Positions 9,306 through 17,900 of a stretch of DNA of 64,000 nucleotides are shown one piece after another (position 1 is the first letter of the stretch; each line of letters opens with the position of its first letter). A model generated the notes under the pieces. That model was not told the origin of the DNA, searched no databases, and saw nothing but the letters and a program-made list of their open reading frames with translations. Origin of the DNA: Siculibacillus lacustris (lineage in GTDB: Bacteria > Pseudomonadota > Alphaproteobacteria > Rhizobiales > Ancalomicrobiaceae); contig NZ_SJFN01000005.1 in assembly GCF_004328075.1 (NCBI RefSeq), positions 94,123 through 158,122 of the forward strand, given 5' to 3'. The translations under genes were made by a program, and so were the position numbers.

Positions 9306-11348
9306 TCAGGAGAGGGCCACGGAGACCCAGTTCAGGGACTTGGGCGCGGTGACCGCGTCGGTGAGCGCCAGCATCTGCCGCATCCGCCCGAGATCGACCG
9401 GACCGATGGTCGAGCCGGAGGCGTCCAACAGCCCGTCGATCGACGGGAAGGTCAGATCGAAGCCCTCGCCGGCATAGCGCAGCGAGCCGTCGTCGCGGCG
9501 CTCGACGGTCACCGCGTCGCCGGCCGTTCGGCCGAGGATGCGCAGGCCCTCGGGGATCCGTTCGATCAGCAGCCCGTCGCGATTCGGTTGGCCGTCCCAG
9601 GCGGCGCGGCCGCCGAAGAACACCGGCTTGACCTCATGCGGCGCGCCGATCTCCGGACAGGCGACGGTGCAGTTGCCGCAGGCGTTGCACAGATCGGCGA
9701 AGATGCCGATCTGCTGGCGCCGCGCCACCGCGAGCTCGCCGACCCGTTCGATGTGGACGGCATAGCGCCCCGACACCAGTCGATCGAGCGGGATGGCCTC
9801 GGGGGGAAGGTCGAAGCGGAACACCGCGGCGTTGGGGCAGACGGTGACGCAATGGCCGCACATCTCGCAGTCGAGGAGCCCGAGCGTCGCGCCGCTCGAT
9901 TCGATCGGCACCACCGTCGCGTCACGCCGATAGCGCGGATCGTCGAGCACCCGGTCGGCATGGCGGCGGGAATTGAGGATCAACGCCGCCGAAACCCAGG
10001 CGCCGAAGGCCGCGCCGGCCGCCGCCCGCGGATCGCCGCCGGCGAGCGCCGCGCGACAGGCCGCAGCCCGCTCGGGGGCGAGATCGAGACCGGCCAGCGC
10101 CTCGTCCGCCGCCCCGAAGGCCTTCAGTGCGAAGACCTCGAGATCGTCGGCGCCGAGCCCCTTCATCCGCGCGACGAGGGCCGCGAGATAATCGGCGCCC
10201 TTGGCATAGCCGTTGCCGATCAGAAGATCGGAACAGACGCTGACCGGCTTCAGCCCCAACGCCACCGCATCGGCGAAGTTCTCAGCATCGATGCCGGCCG
10301 AGAAGGACACCGGAAAGCGATCGCCGAACTGATCGCGGAAGCGCCGCACCAGTTCGATCGCCAACACGTGCAGCGGCCGCCCGGAGAGATAGGCGACCGG
10401 AGTGCCGGCCGGGAAGAAGTCGCGGACATTGCGCACCAGCAGCGTATTGGTGAACTTGACGCCGAATCGTCGCCCCGCGCGCTCCGCTAGCGCCCCGAGC
10501 CGTTCGACGATGCCGGTGACCTCGGCCCAGGTCGCGTCGGTCTCGAAGGTCTCCGGCGGCACCTCGACGTCGGTGAACCCGAGCCGATCGTGGAGGATCG
10601 CCTCCAGATCGGTCTTGCCGAGCAGGGTCGGGTTGAGCTTGACCACCACGTCGAGCCCGACCTCGGTCATCAGATGCGCGGCGATCGCCTCGATCTCCTG
10701 CGGCGGACAGCCGTGGAAGGTCGACAGCGTCACCGACGACGCCAGCGCCGTCGGGAAGGCGAGGTCGCGCAGCCGGGCGTGGGCGTCCGGAATTTCGGCG
10801 CGCAGTTTCTCGACGATCGCCCGCGCATCCTTCATCCCGTCGAGGAAGGCCCGGACCGCGGGCGAGCGGATGCCGGCGAGGTCGTAGCCGACGCTCATGT
10901 CGAACACCGTCGCGTCGAGGCCCGGCGCCAGCCCCTCGGCCCGGGCGATCTCGATCAGCATCGCCGCCTTGACGTATTCCTCGAGCGATTGCACCAGCCC
11001 GAGCTCCTGCGACCACTCGATGTTCCAACCGACCGCGCCGCCGCCCATGTCGATGCACGGCCGGGCGATGTCGAGATCGTCGATCACCTGCACCGTCTTC
11101 AGCTCGATCACCCGGGCGCCGGCGAGCCAGGCGAGCACGATGTTCGGAGCGAGCTGGGTGTGGGGACCGGCGGCCGGACCGAACGGCGTCGCCGCCCGCC
11201 GACCGTGGATGTCGAGCGACAGATCGACCGCCGGATCGGCCTGGAAGAAGTTCCAGCGCCTGAGATCATAGACCGCCTTCTTCACCGCGAGTTCGCGGAT
11301 CATCCGGTCGACCAGCGTCGCGAAGGGCACGGGGAACAGGTCGGACAT
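9306..11348 (-). CDS. ygfK: YgfK-like iron-sulfur oxidoreductase, short form lacking the FAD/NAD(P) domain
   Basis: A 680-residue relative of E. coli YgfK (putative selenate reductase subunit, about 1030 residues). Residues 1-430 match the dihydroorotate-dehydrogenase-like flavin barrel, with GPAAGPHTQLAPNIV, STFHGCPPQEIEAI and VKLNPTLLG clearly recognisable. The C-terminal part carries two ferredoxin clusters, CEMCGHCVTVCPNA (about 493) and CNACGNCTVACPE (about 553). The roughly 400-residue glutamate-synthase-small-subunit-like region that binds FAD and NAD(P)H in the full-length protein is absent, replaced by a short Ala-rich linker. It probably passes electrons between the molybdenum hydroxylase and an unidentified acceptor, or reduces a substrate double bond. 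It lies between the M20 hydrolase/small ORF and the hydroxylase in one operon. Confidence 0.88.
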   Translation of the reverse strand: MSDLFPVPFATLVDRMIRELAVKKAVYDLRRWNFFQADPAVDLSLDIHGRRAATPFGPAAGPHTQLAPNIVLAWLAGARVIELKTVQVIDDLDIARPCIDMGGGAVGWNIEWSQELGLVQSLEEYVKAAMLIEIARAEGLAPGLDATVFDMSVGYDLAGIRSPAVRAFLDGMKDARAIVEKLRAEIPDAHARLRDLAFPTALASSVTLSTFHGCPPQEIEAIAAHLMTEVGLDVVVKLNPTLLGKTDLEAILHDRLGFTDVEVPPETFETDATWAEVTGIVERLGALAERAGRRFGVKFTNTLLVRNVRDFFPAGTPVAYLSGRPLHVLAIELVRRFRDQFGDRFPVSFSAGIDAENFADAVALGLKPVSVCSDLLIGNGYAKGADYLAALVARMKGLGADDLEVFALKAFGAADEALAGLDLAPERAAACRAALAGGDPRAAAGAAFGAWVSAALILNSRRHADRVLDDPRYRRDATVVPIESSGATLGLLDCEMCGHCVTVCPNAAVFRFDLPPEAIPLDRLVSGRYAVHIERVGELAVARRQQIGIFADLCNACGNCTVACPEIGAPHEVKPVFFGGRAAWDGQPNRDGLLIERIPEGLRILGRTAGDAVTVERRDDGSLRYAGEGFDLTFPSIDGLLDASGSTIGPVDLGRMRQMLALTDAVTAPKSLNWVSVALS

Positions 11349-11351
11349 CGC

Positions 11352-11516
11352 TCACGCCTTCTCGGCCGAGAGGAACGGAGACATCTCCGGTCGCCGAGGC
11401 TCGGCGAAACGGAAGATGGTCGCACGGATCGCCGTGCAGCGGTCGAGATCGCCGTCGGGAGTGACCGGCTCGTCGTGCGGCGTCGAAGCCAGGGCGACCG
11501 CGATGTTCCTCCGCAT
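11352..11516 (-). CDS. Small 54-residue ORF inside the hydroxylase operon
   Basis: A short ORF that exactly fills the gap between the M20 hydrolase and YgfK-like genes. Its ATG is 3 bp after the hydrolase stop, preceded by GGAGATCTGAGG, and its stop is 3 bp before the YgfK start. The product starts MRRNIAVALASTPHDEPVTP and ends SPFLSAEKA. It has no membrane segment or known motif and I do not recognise it. The spacing and ribosome-binding site argue for translation by coupling. Alternatively the stretch could be a leader for the YgfK gene. Confidence 0.45.
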   Translation of the reverse strand: MRRNIAVALASTPHDEPVTPDGDLDRCTAIRATIFRFAEPRRPEMSPFLSAEKA

Positions 11517-11519
11517 GCC

Positions 11520-12773
11520 TCAGATCTCCTCGGGTTTCGGAGCGTCGACCGGGCCGGCGAGCTCCAGCGCCAGCGTCGCCAGGACGCCGAGGCCGCGGGC
11601 GAGATCGGCCGGGTCGGTGTGTTCGCGCACGTTGTGGCTGAGCCCGTCGACCGACGGCACGAAGATCATCGCCGCCGGGCAGACCCGAGCGAGCATCTGG
11701 GCGTCGTGGCCGGCCCCCGACGGCATCCGGCGATGGCTGTGGCCGAGGCGCGCCGCGGTCGCTTCGACGCGCGCCACCAGCGCCGGATCGAAGGCCACCG
11801 GCGCGAAGCGGGCGAGGCTGCGGGTCGCCGCGTCCACCCGCTCTTCCGCCGCGACCCGGGCGACGAGTCCCGCGAGCCGGCCCTCGGCCTCGACCAGCGT
11901 CGCCTCGTCGGGGTGGCGCAGGTCGACGGTCATCACCGCGGTCTGGGCGATGACGTTGACCAGATCCGGCTTCAGCCGCAGCGATCCGACCGTCCCGACC
12001 ATGTCGCCGCCGATCGCCCGAGCGATCTCGCCGACCCCGGCGGCGATTCGCGCCGCCGCCAGACCCGCGTCGTGGCGAAGCCGCATCGGCGTGCAGCCGG
12101 CATGCGACGAGCGCCCGCCGAGGGTGACCTCGGTCCAGGAGATGCCCTGGACGCCTTCGACCACGCCGATCTCGACGCCCTCGGCCTCGAGCACCGGCCC
12201 CTGTTCGATGTGCAGTTCGAGATAGGCCGCGGCGGTCACCCCGCCGAGCGGCGCGGTACCGGCGAAGCCGATTCTCTCGAGATCGTCGCCGAGCCGGGTG
12301 CCGTCGATGCTGCGCACCTCGAGGGCGGCGGCGAGATCGAGCCCGCCGACGTGGACCAGACTGCCGAGCATGTCGGGCTGGAAGCGCGCGCCCTCTTCGT
12401 TGGTGAACACCGCGACGGTCACCGGCCGCCGCGTGGCGATCGCCCCATCGTCGAGCGCCGCCAGCACTTCGAGCCCGGCCAGCACCCCGAGATTGCCGTC
12501 GTAGAGACCGCCGGTCGCCACCGTGTCGATGTGCGAACCGATCATCACCGACGGCCCCGGCTCGATCCCCGGCCGGGTGGCGAAGATGTTGCCGATCGGA
12601 TCGACCACCACCTCCAGCTCGGCCGCCCGCATCCATTCGACCACCAGCGCCCGGCCGGCGCCGTCGGCGGCGGTCAGGGCCAGCCGCGACACGCCGCCGC
12701 CGTCCAGCGCTCCGACTCGGCCGAGCGCCGCGAGCCGCGCCGACAGGCGCGCGATGTCGACCGGCGGGATCAT
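11520..12773 (-). CDS. M20-family amidohydrolase (allantoate / N-carbamoyl-L-amino acid hydrolase type)
   Basis: Zinc- or manganese-dependent hydrolase of 417 residues in the AllC/HyuC/beta-ureidopropionase family, which removes carbamoyl or ureido groups in purine and pyrimidine catabolism. Family motifs are all present: MIGSHIDTVATGGLYDGNLG, VFTNEEGARF, LELHIEQGPVLE, GAGHDAQM and DGLSHNVREHTDP. These supply the di-metal ligands (His, Asp, Glu, His) and the dimer-contributed substrate histidine. It is the first gene of a minus-strand operon reaching to about 4.3 kb, so it probably acts late in breakdown of the ring opened after hydroxylation. Several related activities (allantoate amidohydrolase, ureidoglycolate, N-carbamoyl-amino acid) cannot be separated by sequence alone. 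Confidence 0.92.
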   Translation of the reverse strand: MIPPVDIARLSARLAALGRVGALDGGGVSRLALTAADGAGRALVVEWMRAAELEVVVDPIGNIFATRPGIEPGPSVMIGSHIDTVATGGLYDGNLGVLAGLEVLAALDDGAIATRRPVTVAVFTNEEGARFQPDMLGSLVHVGGLDLAAALEVRSIDGTRLGDDLERIGFAGTAPLGGVTAAAYLELHIEQGPVLEAEGVEIGVVEGVQGISWTEVTLGGRSSHAGCTPMRLRHDAGLAAARIAAGVGEIARAIGGDMVGTVGSLRLKPDLVNVIAQTAVMTVDLRHPDEATLVEAEGRLAGLVARVAAEERVDAATRSLARFAPVAFDPALVARVEATAARLGHSHRRMPSGAGHDAQMLARVCPAAMIFVPSVDGLSHNVREHTDPADLARGLGVLATLALELAGPVDAPKPEEI

Positions 12774-13078
12774 GACCGCACCTCCGTCGCCTTGTGTTGA
12801 GGGATCGTCCGCCGCGGCGCCGAAACGGCCGGGCGGGCCGCAAAATCCGCGGTGATCGCAATCGTCGACATCTCTGCTTCCATCCTGCCACGAAGAGGTC
12901 CCGCGCGATCATCGACCATCGCGCCGACTCCTCTCTCCGTCGATCCATGAGCCGACGATAGAAGGATTATTTCGCGCCGCGGAAAAGCGCAAACTCACCG
13001 TCCGGAAACGTACCGATGGGACGGGCCGCGCGTCGGCGCGCGCCGAAGCCGCGTCGCCGTCCGCGCCCGATCGCCCGC
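12774..13078. other. Putative promoter region of the M20-YgfK-hydroxylase operon
   Basis: About 300 bp between the first gene of the minus-strand operon and the end of the sulfotransferase gene. It must contain the operon promoter. An A/T-richer patch at 12960-12975 (minus strand, GCGCGAAATAATCC) could hold the -10 region, but I see no clear -35 partner or palindromic operator. No gene seen. Confidence 0.4.
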
Positions 13079-14905
13079 TCAGCCTTCGATCTGGTAGCCC
13101 GCCCGCGCGATCACCGGCGCCAGGATCGGGATCACCGGTGCCAGATGGCCGAGATAGTGGCGGTAGCGATAGCGGGAATCGTCGTAGAGCTTTTCGGTGA
13201 CCTGGGCGTAGCTGGCGGTACGGGCATAGCGCCTGTTCTCGTGGAACTTCAGGCAATGCTTGTCGAAGGGCAGACCGACGAAGTCGAGGATCCGCCGCAC
13301 CTGCGCCTCCTGATCGTCGACGATGTCCTCGTAGCGCACCGCCAGATAGTTCAGATCCATCTCGCGCCGATAGTGTTCGACCAGATCGCTCACCCAGACG
13401 TAATGCTGGGCGATGGTCTCCAGCGCATTGGCGCAATGGTAGCCGTGGGTGAGATGGTTGGAATAGACCGACAGCACCACGTCGAGCGGGTGGCGCAGCA
13501 CGTGCAGCAGCGGCGCGGCCGGGAAGATCAACGAGATCAATCCGAGATGGGTCTCGTTGAGCGGCATCTTGTCGGTGACGAACCGCGTGCCCGGCTCGAT
13601 CGGCACCTGTTGCGCGACGCGGCGGAGATAATGGTCGCGCAGCTCGTCGAGCCCGTCCCGATGGTCGCCCATCCACAGATCGGCGAGCGCCTCCGGATAG
13701 GGCAGCGGACTTTCGAGCAGGCGCGGCATCAGGTTGGTGAGGTCGTTGACGAACGGCAGTTCGTCGCCGGCCGAGACCTTCGGATGCGCCGACAGGGTCT
13801 GCTCGACCATGGTCGTGCCCGAACGCGGAAACCCCAGGATGAACAGCGGCCGCGGTCCGCGCTCGACCCGCGCCGCGCGCGGCACGATCTGCAGCCGCTC
13901 GGCGGTGAAATAGGCCTTCAGCCGATCGAACAGGTGCGCGACCTGCCGCTCGTCGTAGACGACGCCGCTCTCCTCGACGATTTTGCGCTTGCCGGCGGCG
14001 AAGGCCGCGAAGGCCTCGTCCCACCGACCCATCTTGTCGAGCAGCCGGCCCTTTTCCAGGAGTTCGTTGGAGCCCAGCCCCCCGGCCTCGCTCTGCCGCT
14101 CGATCCGGTCGAGGATCTCCAGGGCGGCGGCGTAGTCCTTGGTGCGGCCGCGCAGGATCGCCCGATGCAGCAGCAGGCTCGGATGGCCCGGCGCCAGCTC
14201 TTCCGCCCGGTCGAGCAGGACATCGGCGTGGGCGAAGTCGCGGTCGGTCTCCTCGAGCCGCGCCCAGCCCGACAGGGTTTGCAGCACCGCCGGCGCGAGC
14301 GAAACCGATTCCTCGTAGAGGGCGCGGGCCTCGGCCATCTTGCCCTGATTCTTGAGGTTCCAGGCGAGGTTGGCGAGCAGGATCGGCTGGCGCCGGCCGA
14401 GCAGTTCGAGCGCCCGGCGGTAGTGGAATTCGCCGATCTGCGGCCGATGGGCGTCCGTCAGAATCATGCCCATCAGATTGTGCGACTGCGGATCGGTCGG
14501 CCCGATGCGCACCGAATTGCGGGCATAGGCCTCGGCCTCGGCGAGGTCGCCCTTGCCGAACAGCAGCAGCGCGAGCTCTTGGGTCGCCCACAGATTGTTC
14601 GGGTCGAGCCCGACCAGCCGGCGCACCAGTGCCTCGGCCGCCGCCGTCGCGCCTTCCGCCTTGCGGATCTGATAGAGCACGGCCAACGCCCCGCCCTGCC
14701 CCGGCGCCAGTTCGAGCACTTCGAGGCACAGCCGCTCGGCTTCGCTCCGTTCGCCGCGGGCGTGGTCGGCGATCGCCCGATCGACCAGCGGCAACAGGTG
14801 GCGGCTGGCGGAGGCCGGCCCCAGGGTCCGGAAATCGAGTTGGCAGCAGCGCTCGGGCCGCAGTCCGCTGCCGCAGGCGCAAGAGAGGGTGGGCGAAACG
14901 CTCAT
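13079..14905 (-). CDS. TPR-repeat sulfotransferase
   Basis: A 608-residue cytoplasmic protein in three parts. The first 25 residues form a small zinc-finger-like segment CACGSGLRPERCC resembling SEC-C. Residues 30-330 are tetratricopeptide repeats, for example AEAEAYARNSVRIGPTDP and the following units. Residues 345-608 form a PAPS-dependent sulfotransferase domain. The domain shows the 5'-phosphosulfate loop GFPRSGTTMVEQTLSAHP and the 3'-phosphate motif RHPLDVVLSVYSNH. Such TPR-sulfotransferases transfer sulfate from PAPS to protein tyrosines, glycans or metabolites. It lies 56 bp downstream of a giant autotransporter gene on the same strand, separated by a strong hairpin, so the two may be co-transcribed and the adhesin could be its substrate (inference). 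The start codon has only a weak ribosome-binding site. Confidence 0.92.
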   Translation of the reverse strand: MSVSPTLSCACGSGLRPERCCQLDFRTLGPASASRHLLPLVDRAIADHARGERSEAERLCLEVLELAPGQGGALAVLYQIRKAEGATAAAEALVRRLVGLDPNNLWATQELALLLFGKGDLAEAEAYARNSVRIGPTDPQSHNLMGMILTDAHRPQIGEFHYRRALELLGRRQPILLANLAWNLKNQGKMAEARALYEESVSLAPAVLQTLSGWARLEETDRDFAHADVLLDRAEELAPGHPSLLLHRAILRGRTKDYAAALEILDRIERQSEAGGLGSNELLEKGRLLDKMGRWDEAFAAFAAGKRKIVEESGVVYDERQVAHLFDRLKAYFTAERLQIVPRAARVERGPRPLFILGFPRSGTTMVEQTLSAHPKVSAGDELPFVNDLTNLMPRLLESPLPYPEALADLWMGDHRDGLDELRDHYLRRVAQQVPIEPGTRFVTDKMPLNETHLGLISLIFPAAPLLHVLRHPLDVVLSVYSNHLTHGYHCANALETIAQHYVWVSDLVEHYRREMDLNYLAVRYEDIVDDQEAQVRRILDFVGLPFDKHCLKFHENRRYARTASYAQVTEKLYDDSRYRYRHYLGHLAPVIPILAPVIARAGYQIEG

Positions 14906-14927
14906 ACGACGATGGTCCCGATCGTTC

Positions 14928-14957
14928 CTCCCCCCGCCGCGCAGGCGGCGGGGGGAG
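14928..14957 (-). terminator. Strong GC hairpin between autotransporter and sulfotransferase genes
   Basis: A perfect 13-bp stem: CTCCCCCCGCCGC at 14928-14940 pairs with GCGGCGGGGGGAG at 14945-14957 around a four-base loop. It sits 4 bp after the autotransporter stop and 22 bp before the sulfotransferase start. No T-run follows on the transcribed strand, so it may act as an attenuator or mRNA-stabilising structure that lowers downstream expression rather than as a full intrinsic terminator. Confidence 0.55.
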
Positions 14958-14961
14958 CTGG

Positions 14962-17900
14962 TCAGAACGACCAGGAGAATTTGGCCGCCACGGCGTTCTC
15001 TCGCACGGTGTCCGACGCGGTGCCGCGATAGGAGAGACCGAGCTTGCCGTGGCTGCCGATGGTCAGATCGCTGCCGACTTCGAACAACGCGGCGTTGCGG
15101 GAGATCGCCACGCCGGACGAACCGAAGCCGATGCCGGTGGCCTTGAAGGTCGCCGCGACCGTCGGAGTCAGATCACCGCCGGCATACTGCCACGCCGCCG
15201 AGAGGTGCGGCAGCAGGGCCACGGTGTCGCTCATCGCCCAGCGGGTGCCGAGCCGCAGACCGACCGTCGAGGTCGCGATGTCCGAGGTCGAGCGCCGCAC
15301 GTCGAGCGCCGCGGCGCCGCCGCTCTCGCGCACCGCCCCGTCGGTGACATGCGCATAGGCCAGCCCGACGAAGGGCTCCAGCGCCAGGTCGCGCCAGGCG
15401 AAGCCGTAGCCGATCTCGCCGAACACCTGTCCGGTCTCGGCGCGATGGTTCGACCGCAGCGAATCGGCGAAGCCCGGGAACACCACCGCGCGGGTCATGT
15501 GCACGTCGCTCCAGCCGTAGGAGGCACCCAGCCGCACATCGAAGGCGCCGAAGGTGCGACCGCCGTAGAGGCCGAGGGTGTAGCCGTCGATCGTGGCCGA
15601 ACTGCCGCGTCCCGCCGTCGACAGGCGGGAATTGATGTAGCCGCCGGCCAGGCCGAGGCGCCAATCGTCGTCGGTACGCACGTCGAGTCCCGAGACGATG
15701 CCCGAGCGATCGTGGCCGACCGTCGCGGCATTGCCGTTGCCGCCGATCTGGCCCCAGCCGCCGAAGGCTTCGCTCCAGGCGGTCAGCGGCGAGACGGGCG
15801 CGCGCCGTCCGCCGAGCGCCGCGCCGGGCCGCGCCCAGGCGCCGTCGTCGCCGTCGGCATAGCCGAGCACCGCCGGTCCACCGACGGCGAGTGCCGCCAG
15901 CGTGCCGGAGTCGCCGTGCGCCGACTGGCGCAGGCGGCCGAACAGGGCCTGCGCCACCGCCGCGCCGTCGCTGTGCACGGCGGTGGTCACGCCGGCGTAG
16001 GGCTCGGCCGACAGCCGCTCGAAGGCGGTGCGGGCGCCGGCGGCGGTCTGGCGGATCACCGCCTGATAGAGCGCCGAATTCGCCCCGCCGGCCTCGACCG
16101 CGTTGGCGGCGGCGGCCTGATTGGGGGTCAGAGCCAGAGTGGAGAAGCGGATGCCGGTGTTGATCAGCGTCAACGACACCGTGTCGGCGCCATAGGTGAG
16201 CGTCGGCGTGAGGAAGGCGAGGTCGGTGGAGGTCGAGGCGAATCGACCGGTCACCGTCGTCGCGCGCAGGATCGTATAGGCGGTCGACAAGGCATAGGTG
16301 CCGACCGCGGCCTTCACCGTCAGCGCCCCGTCGAGCGTCGCCGCGCCGCCCACCACCAACTGCGAACTCGCGCCGGTGGCATCGACGGCCACCTGCAGCG
16401 TGCCGCCTGCGGTCTGGGCGAAGGCGCCGGCGATGGTCAGCGTGCCGCCCGCCGCTCCCGGCTGGAGCGTGCCGGCATTGGTGACCGAAGCGATCGTCCA
16501 ATGGCCCGAGGCCGTCCAGGTCGCGCCGCTGCCGACCGTCAGGAGACTGCCGACGCCGAAGTGCACCAGATCGGACGCGAGCGTGCCCGTCCCGGCCAGC
16601 GTGATCCGGCCGGCGCCGGTGCCGCCTTCGACCGAGCCGTCGAGGACCGAGCCGGTGGTGAGCGTGAGGTCGTTGAGGCCCGCGCCGAATTCGACGGCGA
16701 TCCCGCCCGTGCCGCGGATGGTGCCGCTGTTGGTGACGGTCGCCCCGGTGCCGTCGAAGCGCAGGCCGACGAGGCCGGCGATCGTGCCGGTGTTGGTCAG
16801 GGTCACGTCGCTCGCCACCGTGACGCCGGCGACGCCGTCGTCGAGGATCGTGCCGGCGTTGACCACCGTGCTGCCTTTTCCGGCCCTGAGGCCGTAGCTG
16901 CCGCCCTGGATGGTTCCGGTGATCGTGTTGGTCAGCGACCCGCCGCCGCCGAGAACGACGCCGCTGCCGTTCATCCCGACGATGCTGCCGCTGTTGACGA
17001 TCGTGCCGGCGCCCTCGACGCCGTCGACGGCACCGGTCACCATGCCGCTGTTGTGGAGCGTGCCCGTGTTGGTCAGGGTCCCGGTCGAGGTCAGCGTGCC
17101 GGAATTGTCGATCGTCCCGGTGTTGTTCAGCACCCCGCTGTTGGTCAGCGACGCGGTGTTGGTGAGTTTGCCCTGGTTGTCGATCGTGCCGGAGTTGGCC
17201 GCCGTGCCGGTATTGGTCAGCGTGCCGGTATTGGTCAGGACGGCGTAATTTCCGAAGGTGCTGCTGGTCTCGATGGTACCGGCATTGGTCGAATCCGCGC
17301 CGATCCACACCGTGCCGCCGTTCACGAGATGGGCCCCGAAGCCGACCGACAGGCTGCCGGTGAGCGTGCCCTGATTGGTCAGCGTGCCGCTGACCACCGC
17401 GGCATTGTCGATCGCCGAAGCGGCGTCGACCACCTGGGTGGCATCGGAGAAGGCGACGGACTTGAACCCGAACACCGAGACCCCGGTGAGCGCGGCGCTG
17501 TCGCGAACGACCAGCGTGTTGTCGCCGGATCCGCCGTCGGCGATGCCGCTCAGCGTGCTGCCGGCTTCCAGGATCAGGGTGTTGGTGCCGCCCGCGAACT
17601 TCACCGCCGTGGCGCCGGCGCCGGAGATCACCCCGAAATTGTCGATGACGCCCTGACCGCCGGTGAACAGCACCCCAACCCCCGTGAGGCCGGTGCCGGA
17701 GATCGTGCCGTGGTTGGTGATCGTCACGTCGCCGTCGTCGACCCGGATCCCGGCCGTGGCGCCGGTGATCGTGCCGGTGTTGTCGATGGTCCCGGTGCTG
17801 GCCATGCCGGCGAACACCACGCCGGCGCCGCGCGTCCCGGTGATGGTCCCGGCGTTGGTCAGCGTACCGCCGCCGCCGAGGCTCACGCCGTCACGGCCGC

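Noticed and set aside
10590..12800. A 736-codon plus-strand frame opposite YgfK and the M20 hydrolase
   Set aside because: Composition is Arg/His/Asp-rich and it runs antisense to two genes with clear catalytic motifs.
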